Assembly: GCA_965221985.1 (NCBI GenBank)
Contig: OZ244928.1
Coordinates: forward strand, 1,984,001 to 2,048,000
DNA from: J054 sp965221985
GTDB taxonomy: Bacteria; Pseudomonadota; Gammaproteobacteria; Steroidobacterales; GCA-2729495
Reading direction: 5' to 3'
Length of the DNA: 64,000 nt
The notes under the pieces were generated by a model. The model had not been told where the DNA came from and did not search any database. It saw only the letters and a program-made list of their open reading frames with translations. The position numbers and the translations under genes were made by a program. This document shows positions 34,975 through 43,226 of this stretch, in pieces. How positions within the stretch are numbered: position 1 is the stretch's first letter; the number at the start of each line of letters is the position of its first letter.

Positions 34975-35952
34975 GTGAGTGATCCAAAGACTATGTTTGT
35001 GTTTCCGGGCCAGGGTTCGCAGTACGCTGGTATGGGCAGCGACTTGCACGCCGAGTTTCCGGTTGTCGAGGAGACGTACGCGGAGGCCAGTGAGGCCCTC
35101 GGCTATGACATCGCTCAACTGTCTTTCCAGGATCCGAAGGGGGAAATTGGTCTGACACGATATACGCAGCCTTGTCTAATGACGCATCAAATTGCCTGTT
35201 TGCGCGTCTTCAACGAGCTTACTGGCGGACAGGTGCAAGCCTGCATGGCTGGCGGCCATAGTCTGGGTGAGTATACGGCCTTGGTGGCGGCCGGCAGCCT
35301 AAGCTTGAGCGATGGATTGCGTTTAGTGAAAACGCGCGGAGAACTCATGGGGGAACACGGTGAGGGCGGGATGTTGGCCTTGACGGTGGATAGGGAAACG
35401 GCACGCGAGATCGCCGATAAATTCTATTGTCAGGTCGCCACTTGTAACCTGCCAGAACAAACCGTGGTCGGTGGTCGTCGCGCTGACCTAGAGGCTTTGA
35501 CTGCATTCGTGGCCGAGCATTATCCGCGTAAGCGGGCCGTGCCATTGGCAACAGAAGGCGCGTTTCATACTTATTTCATGGCGAAGGCGGCGATGCTATT
35601 TCGGGAAGTGCTGGATACAACAGAATTCAAGCTACCTAAATTCCATGTGTTGTCCAACTATACGGCAGGCGTTCACGCGGCCGAGCCGGGTAGCATACGC
35701 ACACGGCTGTTTTTTCAGCTCTTTAGCCCGGTTAATTGGGTCGGTTGCTTGACCACAGCCTTCGATGAGGGCATTGAACGATTCATCGAGTTTGGGGGCG
35801 GACTGGGTAAAGGCGATGGGCCTGGCGACAAGCGGCCAAACCTTGAGAGCATCATCAAGAAATCCGCCAGAGTCGGCCGGCGTGAAGTCGCCTATGTCGG
35901 GGCGATCAATCTTTCGAGCCTGCGCGAGGCGGCTAATAGCTTAGCCGGTTGA
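34975..35952 (+). CDS. Acyltransferase, malonyl-CoA:ACP transacylase-like
   Basis: A 325-residue acyltransferase. The oxyanion-hole motif FPGQGSQYAGMG (9-20) is followed by the nucleophile elbow GGHSLGEY with Ser96, Arg121 in VKTRGELMGE and His198 in GAFHTYFM, so all catalytic and malonyl-binding residues are present. The sequence around YTQPCL and GLRLVKTRGELM is close to the stand-alone acyltransferases that serve trans-AT polyketide synthases, as well as to FabD. No other fatty acid or polyketide gene is near. GTG at 34975 follows GTGGAGAAA. It is not assigned the symbol fabD because of the isolated position and the trans-AT look. Confidence 0.78.
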   Translation: MSDPKTMFVFPGQGSQYAGMGSDLHAEFPVVEETYAEASEALGYDIAQLSFQDPKGEIGLTRYTQPCLMTHQIACLRVFNELTGGQVQACMAGGHSLGEYTALVAAGSLSLSDGLRLVKTRGELMGEHGEGGMLALTVDRETAREIADKFYCQVATCNLPEQTVVGGRRADLEALTAFVAEHYPRKRAVPLATEGAFHTYFMAKAAMLFREVLDTTEFKLPKFHVLSNYTAGVHAAEPGSIRTRLFFQLFSPVNWVGCLTTAFDEGIERFIEFGGGLGKGDGPGDKRPNLESIIKKSARVGRREVAYVGAINLSSLREAANSLAG

Positions 35953-35986
35953 TGTCGCGCCCTGCTGATTGATCCGTTGGTTTTCC

Positions 35987-37534
35987 TTAAGGGCTTTCTT
36001 CCGAAAACAGGCTTTCGGCCAGTCCCTCGGTCAAGTCTTCCAGGCGCAACATACCCGTCGCCGTGTGATCATTCGGGTCCATGGCTGGTATGCCGGCGGG
36101 TGCGAGTTGGCCAACGGGTCGCGGATTTTCACCCGTACCGGTGGCCATGGCTGGGTCCGCTTTATCGACTGACTCAACATCAGCTGGGCTGCTCATGGAT
36201 GCTTGTAAGGACGCCGTAAGCTCGCTATGAGTTGCTTGTGCGGAGGCCTGCGGCGAAATGACGACATCCTGTGCGTTGGCGGTCAGTGAGGCTTCTTGGG
36301 CCGCTGCATCCAATGCGCTGACTTCAGGCTTGGCGTTAACCGCTATGAAGCCGGTGTCATTGGCCGTTTTTACCGGCGTGACGAGTACGGGCGGCACAGC
36401 GGCTTGACCCGTTGGGCTCGGCCGAGGTGCATTTTCCAGTGCCGGCGAGTTCGTCGGTGCCGCGGGCGGATTTAGCTGCGCCGCCGGTTGGAGGGCGGCG
36501 GGCGTGGGCTGGGCTTGAGTTTGCGCCGCGCGCTGCGGGGCTACCGGCGCGGATGGCGTTGCTTGAGTCACGGCGGGTGTTGGCTTGCTTGCTGCTGCCA
36601 CACCCAGTTTTTCAACGGGTAGCAGGTCTTCAGACTTCTCGGCCGCCGGCTTAGCCGGCGTTTTTGTCGCCGCCGGCGTTTTTGTGGCATTCGCTGCCGG
36701 TTTGCCAGCATCGTTCTGTCGGGCGGCCAGCGGTTTCCAGCCTAAGGTTTTAGCAACATCTTCTACGAGGCTGCCGGTGATCTTATTGTCCTGTCGTACT
36801 GCTGCTTCGGTAAAGCTCGCTTCCATCAGTGAGTTGATTAAGCGTGGTACACCGGCCACGTACAAGTAAACAAAATTCGCCACACTACCGTCGAATAAAT
36901 TGTTCGGGTTTCCGCCAGCTGCCTTAATCCGGGTCGCTATATAATCGGTGGTTTCTTGCGGCGTGAATGGCCGCACGCGATGGCGGTATACAACACGCTG
37001 ACGCAGGTGAATTAAGCCGGGTACATCCAAGAGTTTGTGGAGAACGTGGGGGCCGTGCAGGACTAGATTTAACTGCATGCCAGGTTCGCCCATGAGATAG
37101 GCCAATCGCAGTAAACGTCGAGCTCGATCGGCCGTTATGCCGTTGACGTCGATGGCGGCAGTGACCATTCGACCTTCCTTGTTATGTCGCGAAATTGCCT
37201 GTCGTAACAAGCTCAAAGACTTGGGGCCGCTGCCGTCACCCGCATCTTCGCCCATACTCAGTAACAGAGAATCCAGGAGATCTTCTGCTTCAGTTTGGCG
37301 AAGATCACCAATGGCTAGAACGGTCTTGTCGCCAAGTTCCTTCCGCGCATGTTCCAGCAGGGCGCTCTTGCCTACGCCGGGGCCGCCGGAGACCAGCGCA
37401 ATGGCATCGCGGGACATCAAGGCGTCTTGCAAATGCACCACAGCCGCTGCGACCTGGGCATTGGGTACCATGAAACGTGAAGTGGGCCCGCCAACGAAGG
37501 GGCGACCTCTGAGTTTGAAATGTTCGGGGTACAT
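35987..37534 (-). CDS. ExeA-like AAA ATPase with altered Walker B and long Pro/Ala-rich tail
   Basis: About 515 residues. The N-terminal MYPEHFKLRGRPF start and the P-loop SGGPGVGKSAL (Walker A, about 49-59) match ExeA/GspA-type ATPases. The segment where Walker B should read IDEAQ instead reads AIDVNGI (about D129-V130), so the catalytic Glu is Val. The next sensor-like motif is GPHVLHKLL instead of GQPEL. About 250 C-terminal residues are rich in Pro, Ala, Thr and Gln with no clear peptidoglycan-binding domain. ExeA normally helps place the secretin in the peptidoglycan layer; the partner GspB is not nearby. An alternative start is 37555. It may bind ATP without hydrolysing it well. Confidence 0.72.
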   Translation of the reverse strand: MYPEHFKLRGRPFVGGPTSRFMVPNAQVAAAVVHLQDALMSRDAIALVSGGPGVGKSALLEHARKELGDKTVLAIGDLRQTEAEDLLDSLLLSMGEDAGDGSGPKSLSLLRQAISRHNKEGRMVTAAIDVNGITADRARRLLRLAYLMGEPGMQLNLVLHGPHVLHKLLDVPGLIHLRQRVVYRHRVRPFTPQETTDYIATRIKAAGGNPNNLFDGSVANFVYLYVAGVPRLINSLMEASFTEAAVRQDNKITGSLVEDVAKTLGWKPLAARQNDAGKPAANATKTPAATKTPAKPAAEKSEDLLPVEKLGVAAASKPTPAVTQATPSAPVAPQRAAQTQAQPTPAALQPAAQLNPPAAPTNSPALENAPRPSPTGQAAVPPVLVTPVKTANDTGFIAVNAKPEVSALDAAAQEASLTANAQDVVISPQASAQATHSELTASLQASMSSPADVESVDKADPAMATGTGENPRPVGQLAPAGIPAMDPNDHTATGMLRLEDLTEGLAESLFSEESP

Positions 37535-38099
37535 GGTCCTGACTCTGGCGCTCATTGAGTTAACAGAACTATGCCCGGCACGGAGCTATATCGCGTTGAA
37601 CACCGTCACGAAATGACATTGCATAGACCAGACTAGGAAGAGTCGGGGCCCTATTTTTCGACCTTCGTCGCGGGTCAGCGAATTTGCGCGGATTTTTGTG
37701 CACTGAAGAATAGTTCTCGGCCAGATTGGCTTATTGCTGATCGAAAAAGGCGGTCGCTACGGTGTCAGCGTGTGGCTCAGGAGCTGCCTATTTACATAAG
37801 CCGCGCTGATTGAATCTGTGTTATGTGAACTCTGTGGGGCTGTGTACGCTGCGTCAATCCGATTTGCCGTGGAAAACCTTTGCTCGCTTTGGTTCTTTTG
37901 TTGCGACTTTTTTTGCACTCCAGTTATCCTGATGTGCTGCCGCCAAGCCGCCTCTGCTTGCCTGCGTCGTTGATCTATACGGTGATGACGCCAAGATTAT
38001 CGCTATTTCCAGCAAGTGGTGGTGTGGGGGCCGGTGGCAATTAATCGAGACTGAGTAGATGTTTACCGCTGACCTGCCCTTAACAGCTCATTGGTTTCG
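37535..38099. other. Gap between the ExeA-like gene and the propionyl-CoA operon
   Basis: The 565 bases lie upstream of the leftward ATPase gene and downstream of the methylmalonyl-CoA epimerase gene. No frame in it looks coding. No T-run hairpin was found for the operon. It should hold the ATPase promoter. Confidence 0.4.
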
Positions 38100-38504
38100 C
38101 TAAACTTCTTCGAGCTCGACTAGAGTGCCGCAGAAATCTTTCGGATGCAGAAACAATACCGGTTTGCCATGAGCGCCTTCACGCGGATTACCGTCGCCGA
38201 GAACTCGCGCACCCTGTGACTGGAGCTGATCGCGGGCGGCGATAATGTCAGTCACTTCATAGCAAACATGGTGCATGCCGCCCGATGGGTTTTTCTCCAA
38301 GAATCTGGCAATGGGTGAATCATCGCCCAGGGGTAGCAGCAACTCGATTTTCGTATTGGATAGCTCGACGAAAACGGTGGTAACACCATGGGCCGGGAGA
38401 TTTTCCGGCGCGGACACGGTCGCACCCAATGTATCGCGATAAATGGCCGCCGCTGCTTCTAGGTCGGGTACGACAATGGCCAAGTGGTTCAATTTTCCAA
38501 TCAT
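38100..38504 (-). CDS. mce: Methylmalonyl-CoA epimerase
   Basis: A 134-residue glyoxalase-fold enzyme that interconverts (S)- and (R)-methylmalonyl-CoA. Metal-binding landmarks are KLNHLAIVV (His near 7), MHHVCYEV (His near 83) and a late Glu in TLVELEE. Length matches the family. It overlaps the upstream MeaB gene by 4 bases (ATGA) and is the last gene of the operon, so it is linked with the mutase and carboxylase that flank its substrate. Confidence 0.92.
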   Translation of the reverse strand: MIGKLNHLAIVVPDLEAAAAIYRDTLGATVSAPENLPAHGVTTVFVELSNTKIELLLPLGDDSPIARFLEKNPSGGMHHVCYEVTDIIAARDQLQSQGARVLGDGNPREGAHGKPVLFLHPKDFCGTLVELEEV

Positions 38505-39508
38505 TTTATTTGTCCTGGCGAGGCATGGCTGAAGGCGTCAATGATTTGTTGTGCGGCGGCCCGTGGAGAAGATTCGCCGGTCGCAACGGAGGCTTCAAGT
38601 TTCCTGATGTGACTGGCGATACTGTGATCGCTTCTTAATCGATCTAGCAGGCTCGCAGCAATTTCGTCCCACAACCATGCTACGGACTGTTGTGATCTCG
38701 CCTTATCCAGTTCGCCGCTATTCAGCATCGCCGTTCGAAAATTCTCCACCGCCGTCCAGACTTCTGTGATTCCTTCATCATGTAGCGCGGAGCAAGTAAG
38801 CACCGGTACTTCCCAATTGGCATGTCGTGGATGTAGAAAGCGCAGGGCATTGCGATAGTCTGCCGCAGCTCGGCCGGCCGCCGCTGCCATGTCGCCATCG
38901 GCTTTATTGACGACCACAAGGTCGGCGAGTTCCACGATTCCTCGCTTAATGCCTTGTAGTTCATCACCACCACCGGGAAGTAGGAGCAACATGAAGAGAT
39001 CGGTCATTTCCGCCACTGCCGTTTCAGATTGACCTACGCCGACGGTCTCGATAATCACCACATCAAAGCCCGCGGCTTCTACCAGCAGCATGGTTTCACG
39101 AGTATGACGTGCAACTCCGCCTAGAGTGCGGCCAGCGGGCGACGGGCGAATAAAGGCTTCTAGCCGCCGCGACAGGTCTTCCATGCGGGTCTTGTCACCC
39201 AAAATTGAACCGCCGCTCAGGGCCGAGGAAGGATCCACGGCAAGCACTGCCACACGATGATCTTGCTCAATAAGCTCCGTGCCCAGGCTTTCGATGAAGC
39301 TTGACTTGCCCACGCCCGGCACGCCTGATATTCCGACGCGTATGGATTCGCCGGCGTGGGGCGCGAGCAGGTCCAGCAAGGCATTCGCCGGCTCGCGATC
39401 GGCCGAGCGACTTGACTCGATCAAAGTGATGCCGCGGGCTAGGGCACGACGGTCTTTGGCCAGGATCGCGGTGGCCAGCGACTCCGGTTCAGTAAGTTTT
39501 GCCGCCAT
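38501..39508 (-). CDS. meaB: Methylmalonyl-CoA mutase-associated GTPase MeaB
   Basis: A 335-residue G3E GTPase, also called ArgK. Motifs are ISGVPGVGKSS (Walker A, about 62-72), AVDPSSALSGGSILGDKTRM, ETVGVGQSE (switch-like) and NKADGD (base recognition). It protects and reloads the B12 cofactor of methylmalonyl-CoA mutase, encoded upstream in the same operon. The ATG at 39508 was chosen because it begins MAAKLTEPE right after the carboxylase alpha gene (19-base gap); upstream in-frame starts at up to 39595 would overlap that gene and give no family similarity. Confidence 0.9.
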   Translation of the reverse strand: MAAKLTEPESLATAILAKDRRALARGITLIESSRSADREPANALLDLLAPHAGESIRVGISGVPGVGKSSFIESLGTELIEQDHRVAVLAVDPSSALSGGSILGDKTRMEDLSRRLEAFIRPSPAGRTLGGVARHTRETMLLVEAAGFDVVIIETVGVGQSETAVAEMTDLFMLLLLPGGGDELQGIKRGIVELADLVVVNKADGDMAAAAGRAAADYRNALRFLHPRHANWEVPVLTCSALHDEGITEVWTAVENFRTAMLNSGELDKARSQQSVAWLWDEIAASLLDRLRSDHSIASHIRKLEASVATGESSPRAAAQQIIDAFSHASPGQIK

Positions 39509-39527
39509 TGATTTGCTCGTGGTCTGC

Positions 39528-41513
39528 TTACTCGAATTCAAGAATGGCTTGATCGACAACCAAACTCTCGCCTTGATTCGCGAGGACTTTAGCAATTACC
39601 AGGTCTTCGTTAGCCCGCAAACTGTTTTCCATTTTCATCGCTTCTACAACGGCTAGTTCCTCGCCAGCCTTCACTTCGTCGCCTTCACCAACGACAAGTC
39701 GGACCAATAGGCCGGGCATGGGTGACAGTAAGAACTTGGAGAGATCGGGCGGCTCTTTCTCGGGCATGAGTTTGGCCAACTCTGCCGTGCGTGGCGGGAC
39801 CACTAAGGCGTCCAATTGGCTGCCGCGGTGGGACAGCCGATAGCGCAAGCCCACGCGATCAAGCTGAAAACACACCAACCGACCGTTAACGTCGGCTTTA
39901 ATTAACGCATCGCCCAGTTGCCAGGTGCTACGTATTCGATAGAGTGTCTTTCCGTTTTGTACCTCGAAGCCACCATCAACCGGATCCACGGTGATGGGGT
40001 GATGCTCCTGGCCCACAATGACGACATATTCACGACCGACTTGGCGTTCATGGCTGGGCAACTGAGCGCTAAGTTGCGCCGCACGGTCCATCAATCGCCG
40101 GTGCACAGCGCCGGCGATGGCGATGGGCAGTCCGGGTTCGTCATGGACAACATCAGCCGCGTGAAAGCCATCTGGGAATTCTTCCGCGATAAAGTTCGTG
40201 GATAGACGACCTTCAACGAAGCGCGGGTGCGCCATGATGGCGTTTAGGAAACTAATATTGTGGGATACACCGCGGATAAAATATGCGTCTAGGGCATCAT
40301 TCATATGATCGATGGCTTGATCGCGTGTATCGCCATAGCTGACCAGCTTGGCGATCATCGGATCGTAGAACATCGAAACTTCTGAACCTTCTTCAATGCC
40401 CGTATCAACGCGAACATGATCGTTTTCGGCTGGTGGATTGTAGTGAGAAAGGCGGCCGATGGAGGGCATGAAATTGCGAAAGGGGTCTTCAGCGTAGACA
40501 CGGGCTTCCATGGCCCAGCCCTTTAGCTTGATGTCGTCCTGTTTCAGGCTCAAACGTTCGCCGGCGGCGATACGAATCATGTGCTCAACAAGGTCTTCGC
40601 CGGTAATGAGTTCCGTTACCGGGTGCTCAACTTGCAAGCGCGTATTCATTTCCAAAAAGTAAAAATTACGCTTGGCGTCGACGATAAATTCCACCGTACC
40701 CGCCGAACAGTAATCCACGGCTTTCGCCAAGGTCACGGCTTGCTCGCCCATGGCTTTCCGCGTGGCTGCGTCTAAGAACGGGGAGGGCGCTTCTTCAATG
40801 ACCTTCTGATGGCGGCGTTGGATGGAGCATTCGCGCTCACCCAGATACAGAGCATTGCCGTGGGTATCGGCCAAGACCTGAATTTCAATATGTCGTGGTT
40901 CTTCAATGAATTTCTCGGCGAATACGCGTCCGTCACCGAAACTGGAGGTGGCCTCGTTGGTAGCTAGCGTGAAGCCGTCACGGCATTCCGCATCGTCCCA
41001 AACCACGCGCATGCCTTTGCCACCACCGCCGGCACTCGCCTTCAGCATTACCGGATAGCCGATGTCTTTGGCGATTTCTACCGCATGATCTGGACCGTCG
41101 ATCACACCGGTGTAACCGGGGACGGTGTTGACCCCGGCGTCCCCGGCCAGTTTCTTGGATGTGATCTTGTCGCCCATGCTGGTAATGGCATGTTGCTGCG
41201 GGCCGATAAAGGCAATGCCGGCCTCGTCAAGTTTGCCAACAAAGTCAGCGTTTTCAGATAGAAAGCCGTAGCCCGGATGAACCGCTTGGGCGCCGGTGTC
41301 TTGGCAGGCTTTAACAATGTTATCCATGACGAGATAACTTTCCGCCGACGGAGATGGGCCGATATGCACGGCTTCGTCCGCCATGCGTGCGTGCAAAGCG
41401 TTTCGATCCGCATCAGAATAAACCGCCACGGTCTTAATGCCCATTTTGCGAGCACTCTTGATCACGCGGCAAGCGATCTCACCTCGGTTCGCAATCAGAA
41501 TCTTGTCAAACAT
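39528..41513 (-). CDS. pccA: Propionyl-CoA (acyl-CoA) carboxylase alpha subunit, biotin-containing
   Basis: A 661-residue biotin-dependent carboxylase subunit. The biotin carboxylase domain spans about 1-445 (KILIANRGEIACRVI at the start, GGGGKGMRVVWD for ATP, EMNTRLQVEHPVTE). A BT domain lies near 480-560, and the C-terminal biotinyl domain ends in VVEAMKMEN with the biotinylated Lys. With the beta subunit it carboxylates propionyl-CoA to methylmalonyl-CoA. Acetyl- or methylcrotonyl-CoA carboxylases share this layout; the operon with mutase and epimerase favours propionyl-CoA. Confidence 0.92.
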   Translation of the reverse strand: MFDKILIANRGEIACRVIKSARKMGIKTVAVYSDADRNALHARMADEAVHIGPSPSAESYLVMDNIVKACQDTGAQAVHPGYGFLSENADFVGKLDEAGIAFIGPQQHAITSMGDKITSKKLAGDAGVNTVPGYTGVIDGPDHAVEIAKDIGYPVMLKASAGGGGKGMRVVWDDAECRDGFTLATNEATSSFGDGRVFAEKFIEEPRHIEIQVLADTHGNALYLGERECSIQRRHQKVIEEAPSPFLDAATRKAMGEQAVTLAKAVDYCSAGTVEFIVDAKRNFYFLEMNTRLQVEHPVTELITGEDLVEHMIRIAAGERLSLKQDDIKLKGWAMEARVYAEDPFRNFMPSIGRLSHYNPPAENDHVRVDTGIEEGSEVSMFYDPMIAKLVSYGDTRDQAIDHMNDALDAYFIRGVSHNISFLNAIMAHPRFVEGRLSTNFIAEEFPDGFHAADVVHDEPGLPIAIAGAVHRRLMDRAAQLSAQLPSHERQVGREYVVIVGQEHHPITVDPVDGGFEVQNGKTLYRIRSTWQLGDALIKADVNGRLVCFQLDRVGLRYRLSHRGSQLDALVVPPRTAELAKLMPEKEPPDLSKFLLSPMPGLLVRLVVGEGDEVKAGEELAVVEAMKMENSLRANEDLVIAKVLANQGESLVVDQAILEFE

Positions 41514-41576
41514 ACAGCTCTTCTTACAGTTGGTTTTACTTGATGTGGCACATTTTCATGGTTTGACCAAGGGCGA

Positions 41577-43109
41577 TCAAAGCGGAATATTGCCGTGTTT
41601 CCGCCAGGGGTTCTCCAGCTTCTTGTCGCGCAGCATGGCGAAGGACCGACAGACCCGTGTACGCGTGGCATGGGGCATGATCACGTCGTCAATGAATCCG
41701 CGACTGCCCGCGATGAAGGGATTCGCGAACTTCTCTTTGTATTCTTCGGTGCGGCGTTCAATCTTATCCGCATCCCCAATGTCCTGTCGGAAAATAATTT
41801 CCACCGCACCTTTGGAGCCCATGACCGCGATTTCGGCACTGGGCCAGGCGAAGTTCACATCGCCGCGTAGATGCTTTGACGCCATCACGTCATAGGCACC
41901 ACCATAGGCCTTGCGAGTAATGAGAGTGACTTTGGGTACCGTGGCTTCCGCGTAGGCGTACAAGAGCTTGGCGCCGTGCTTGATGATGCCGCCGAATTCT
42001 TGGCTGGTACCTGGCATGAAGCCGGGTACATCCACCAGGGTTAGAATCGGGATATTAAAAGCGTCGCAGAAGCGGACGAAGCGGCCGCCCTTCTTCGAAG
42101 AGTCGATGTCCAAGCAGCCGGCCAGGACCATGGGTTGATTCGCAATAACGCCGACGACATGGCCTTCGAGACGAATGAAGCCCACGACGATGTTCTGTGC
42201 ATAGCCTGGTTGAATCTCAAAAAAATCCGACTCATCGGCGATCTTATGGATGAGTTCTTTGATGTCATAGGGTTTGGACGGGTCATCGGGAACCAGGCTA
42301 TCCAGTGAAGGCTCTGGCCGCGTTGCAGGGTCTTGCGTGGGCCAAATGGGTGCCTTCTCGCGGTTATTCGCAGGTAAAAAATTAAAGAACCTTCTGGTGG
42401 CAAGTAGCGTCTCCACATCGTTTTCCAGGGCCAGATCGGCGACACCGGATTTTGAGGTATGCGTAATTGCCCCCCCGAGTTCCTCGGCGGTCACGACCTC
42501 GTGGGTCACGGTCTTGACGACATCGGGACCGGTGACAAACATATAGGAACTGTCTTTCACCATGAAAATAAAATCCGTCATGGCGGGCGAGTAGACGGCA
42601 CCGCCTGCGCAGGGGCCCATGATGAGTGAAATTTGTGGCACGACACCCGAGGCTAGAACGTTTTTTTGGAACACATCGGCGTAACCGCCCAGCGAGGCCA
42701 CGCCTTCTTGAATTCTTGCGCCGCCGGAATCATTGAGGCCAATCACCGGCGCGCCGACTTTCATCGCTTGGTCCATGATTTTGCAGATTTTCTCGGCATG
42801 AGTTTCGGATAAAGAGCCACCGAAAACCGTGAAGTCTTGGCTAAATACGAACACCAAGCGACCGTTGATGGTTCCATAGCCGGTGACTACACCGTCACCC
42901 GGCGTTTTTTGCTCGGCCATGCCAAAGTCGGTGCAGCGATGCTCGACAAACAAATCCCATTCTTCAAAACTGCCTTCATCCAGCAACAATTCAATTCGTT
43001 CCCGCGCCGTGAGCTTGCCCTTGCCATGCTGCTTGTCGATGCGTTTTTGCCCGCCGCCTAGCTTCGCGGCCGCGCGTTTTTCGCTGAGTTGCTGAATAAT
43101 GTCTTGCAT
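41577..43109 (-). CDS. pccB: Propionyl-CoA carboxylase beta subunit (carboxyltransferase)
   Basis: A 510-residue carboxyltransferase of the crotonase fold. Family motifs are KGKLTARERIELLLDEGSF near the N-terminus, SGGARIQEGVASLGGYADVF for the first oxyanion hole, and the later FVRFCDAFNIPILTLVDVPGFMPG segment, and GGAYDVMASKHLRGD. It transfers CO2 from carboxybiotin to propionyl-CoA. The ATG at 43109 follows AAGGA; a TTG at 43127 would add six residues. It is 63 bases upstream of pccA and 117 bases after the mutase gene. Confidence 0.93.
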   Translation of the reverse strand: MQDIIQQLSEKRAAAKLGGGQKRIDKQHGKGKLTARERIELLLDEGSFEEWDLFVEHRCTDFGMAEQKTPGDGVVTGYGTINGRLVFVFSQDFTVFGGSLSETHAEKICKIMDQAMKVGAPVIGLNDSGGARIQEGVASLGGYADVFQKNVLASGVVPQISLIMGPCAGGAVYSPAMTDFIFMVKDSSYMFVTGPDVVKTVTHEVVTAEELGGAITHTSKSGVADLALENDVETLLATRRFFNFLPANNREKAPIWPTQDPATRPEPSLDSLVPDDPSKPYDIKELIHKIADESDFFEIQPGYAQNIVVGFIRLEGHVVGVIANQPMVLAGCLDIDSSKKGGRFVRFCDAFNIPILTLVDVPGFMPGTSQEFGGIIKHGAKLLYAYAEATVPKVTLITRKAYGGAYDVMASKHLRGDVNFAWPSAEIAVMGSKGAVEIIFRQDIGDADKIERRTEEYKEKFANPFIAGSRGFIDDVIMPHATRTRVCRSFAMLRDKKLENPWRKHGNIPL

Positions 43110-43226
43110 ATTGTTTTCCTTGTCCAAGGCGCCGGCCCGTTAGCGCAGAAGCCCGACGCGACCGAATTATGGCCGTTTAACTGTACAGCTTACTTCGCCT
43201 TGGCGTTGCGCCCAAGAGTTCTGAAT

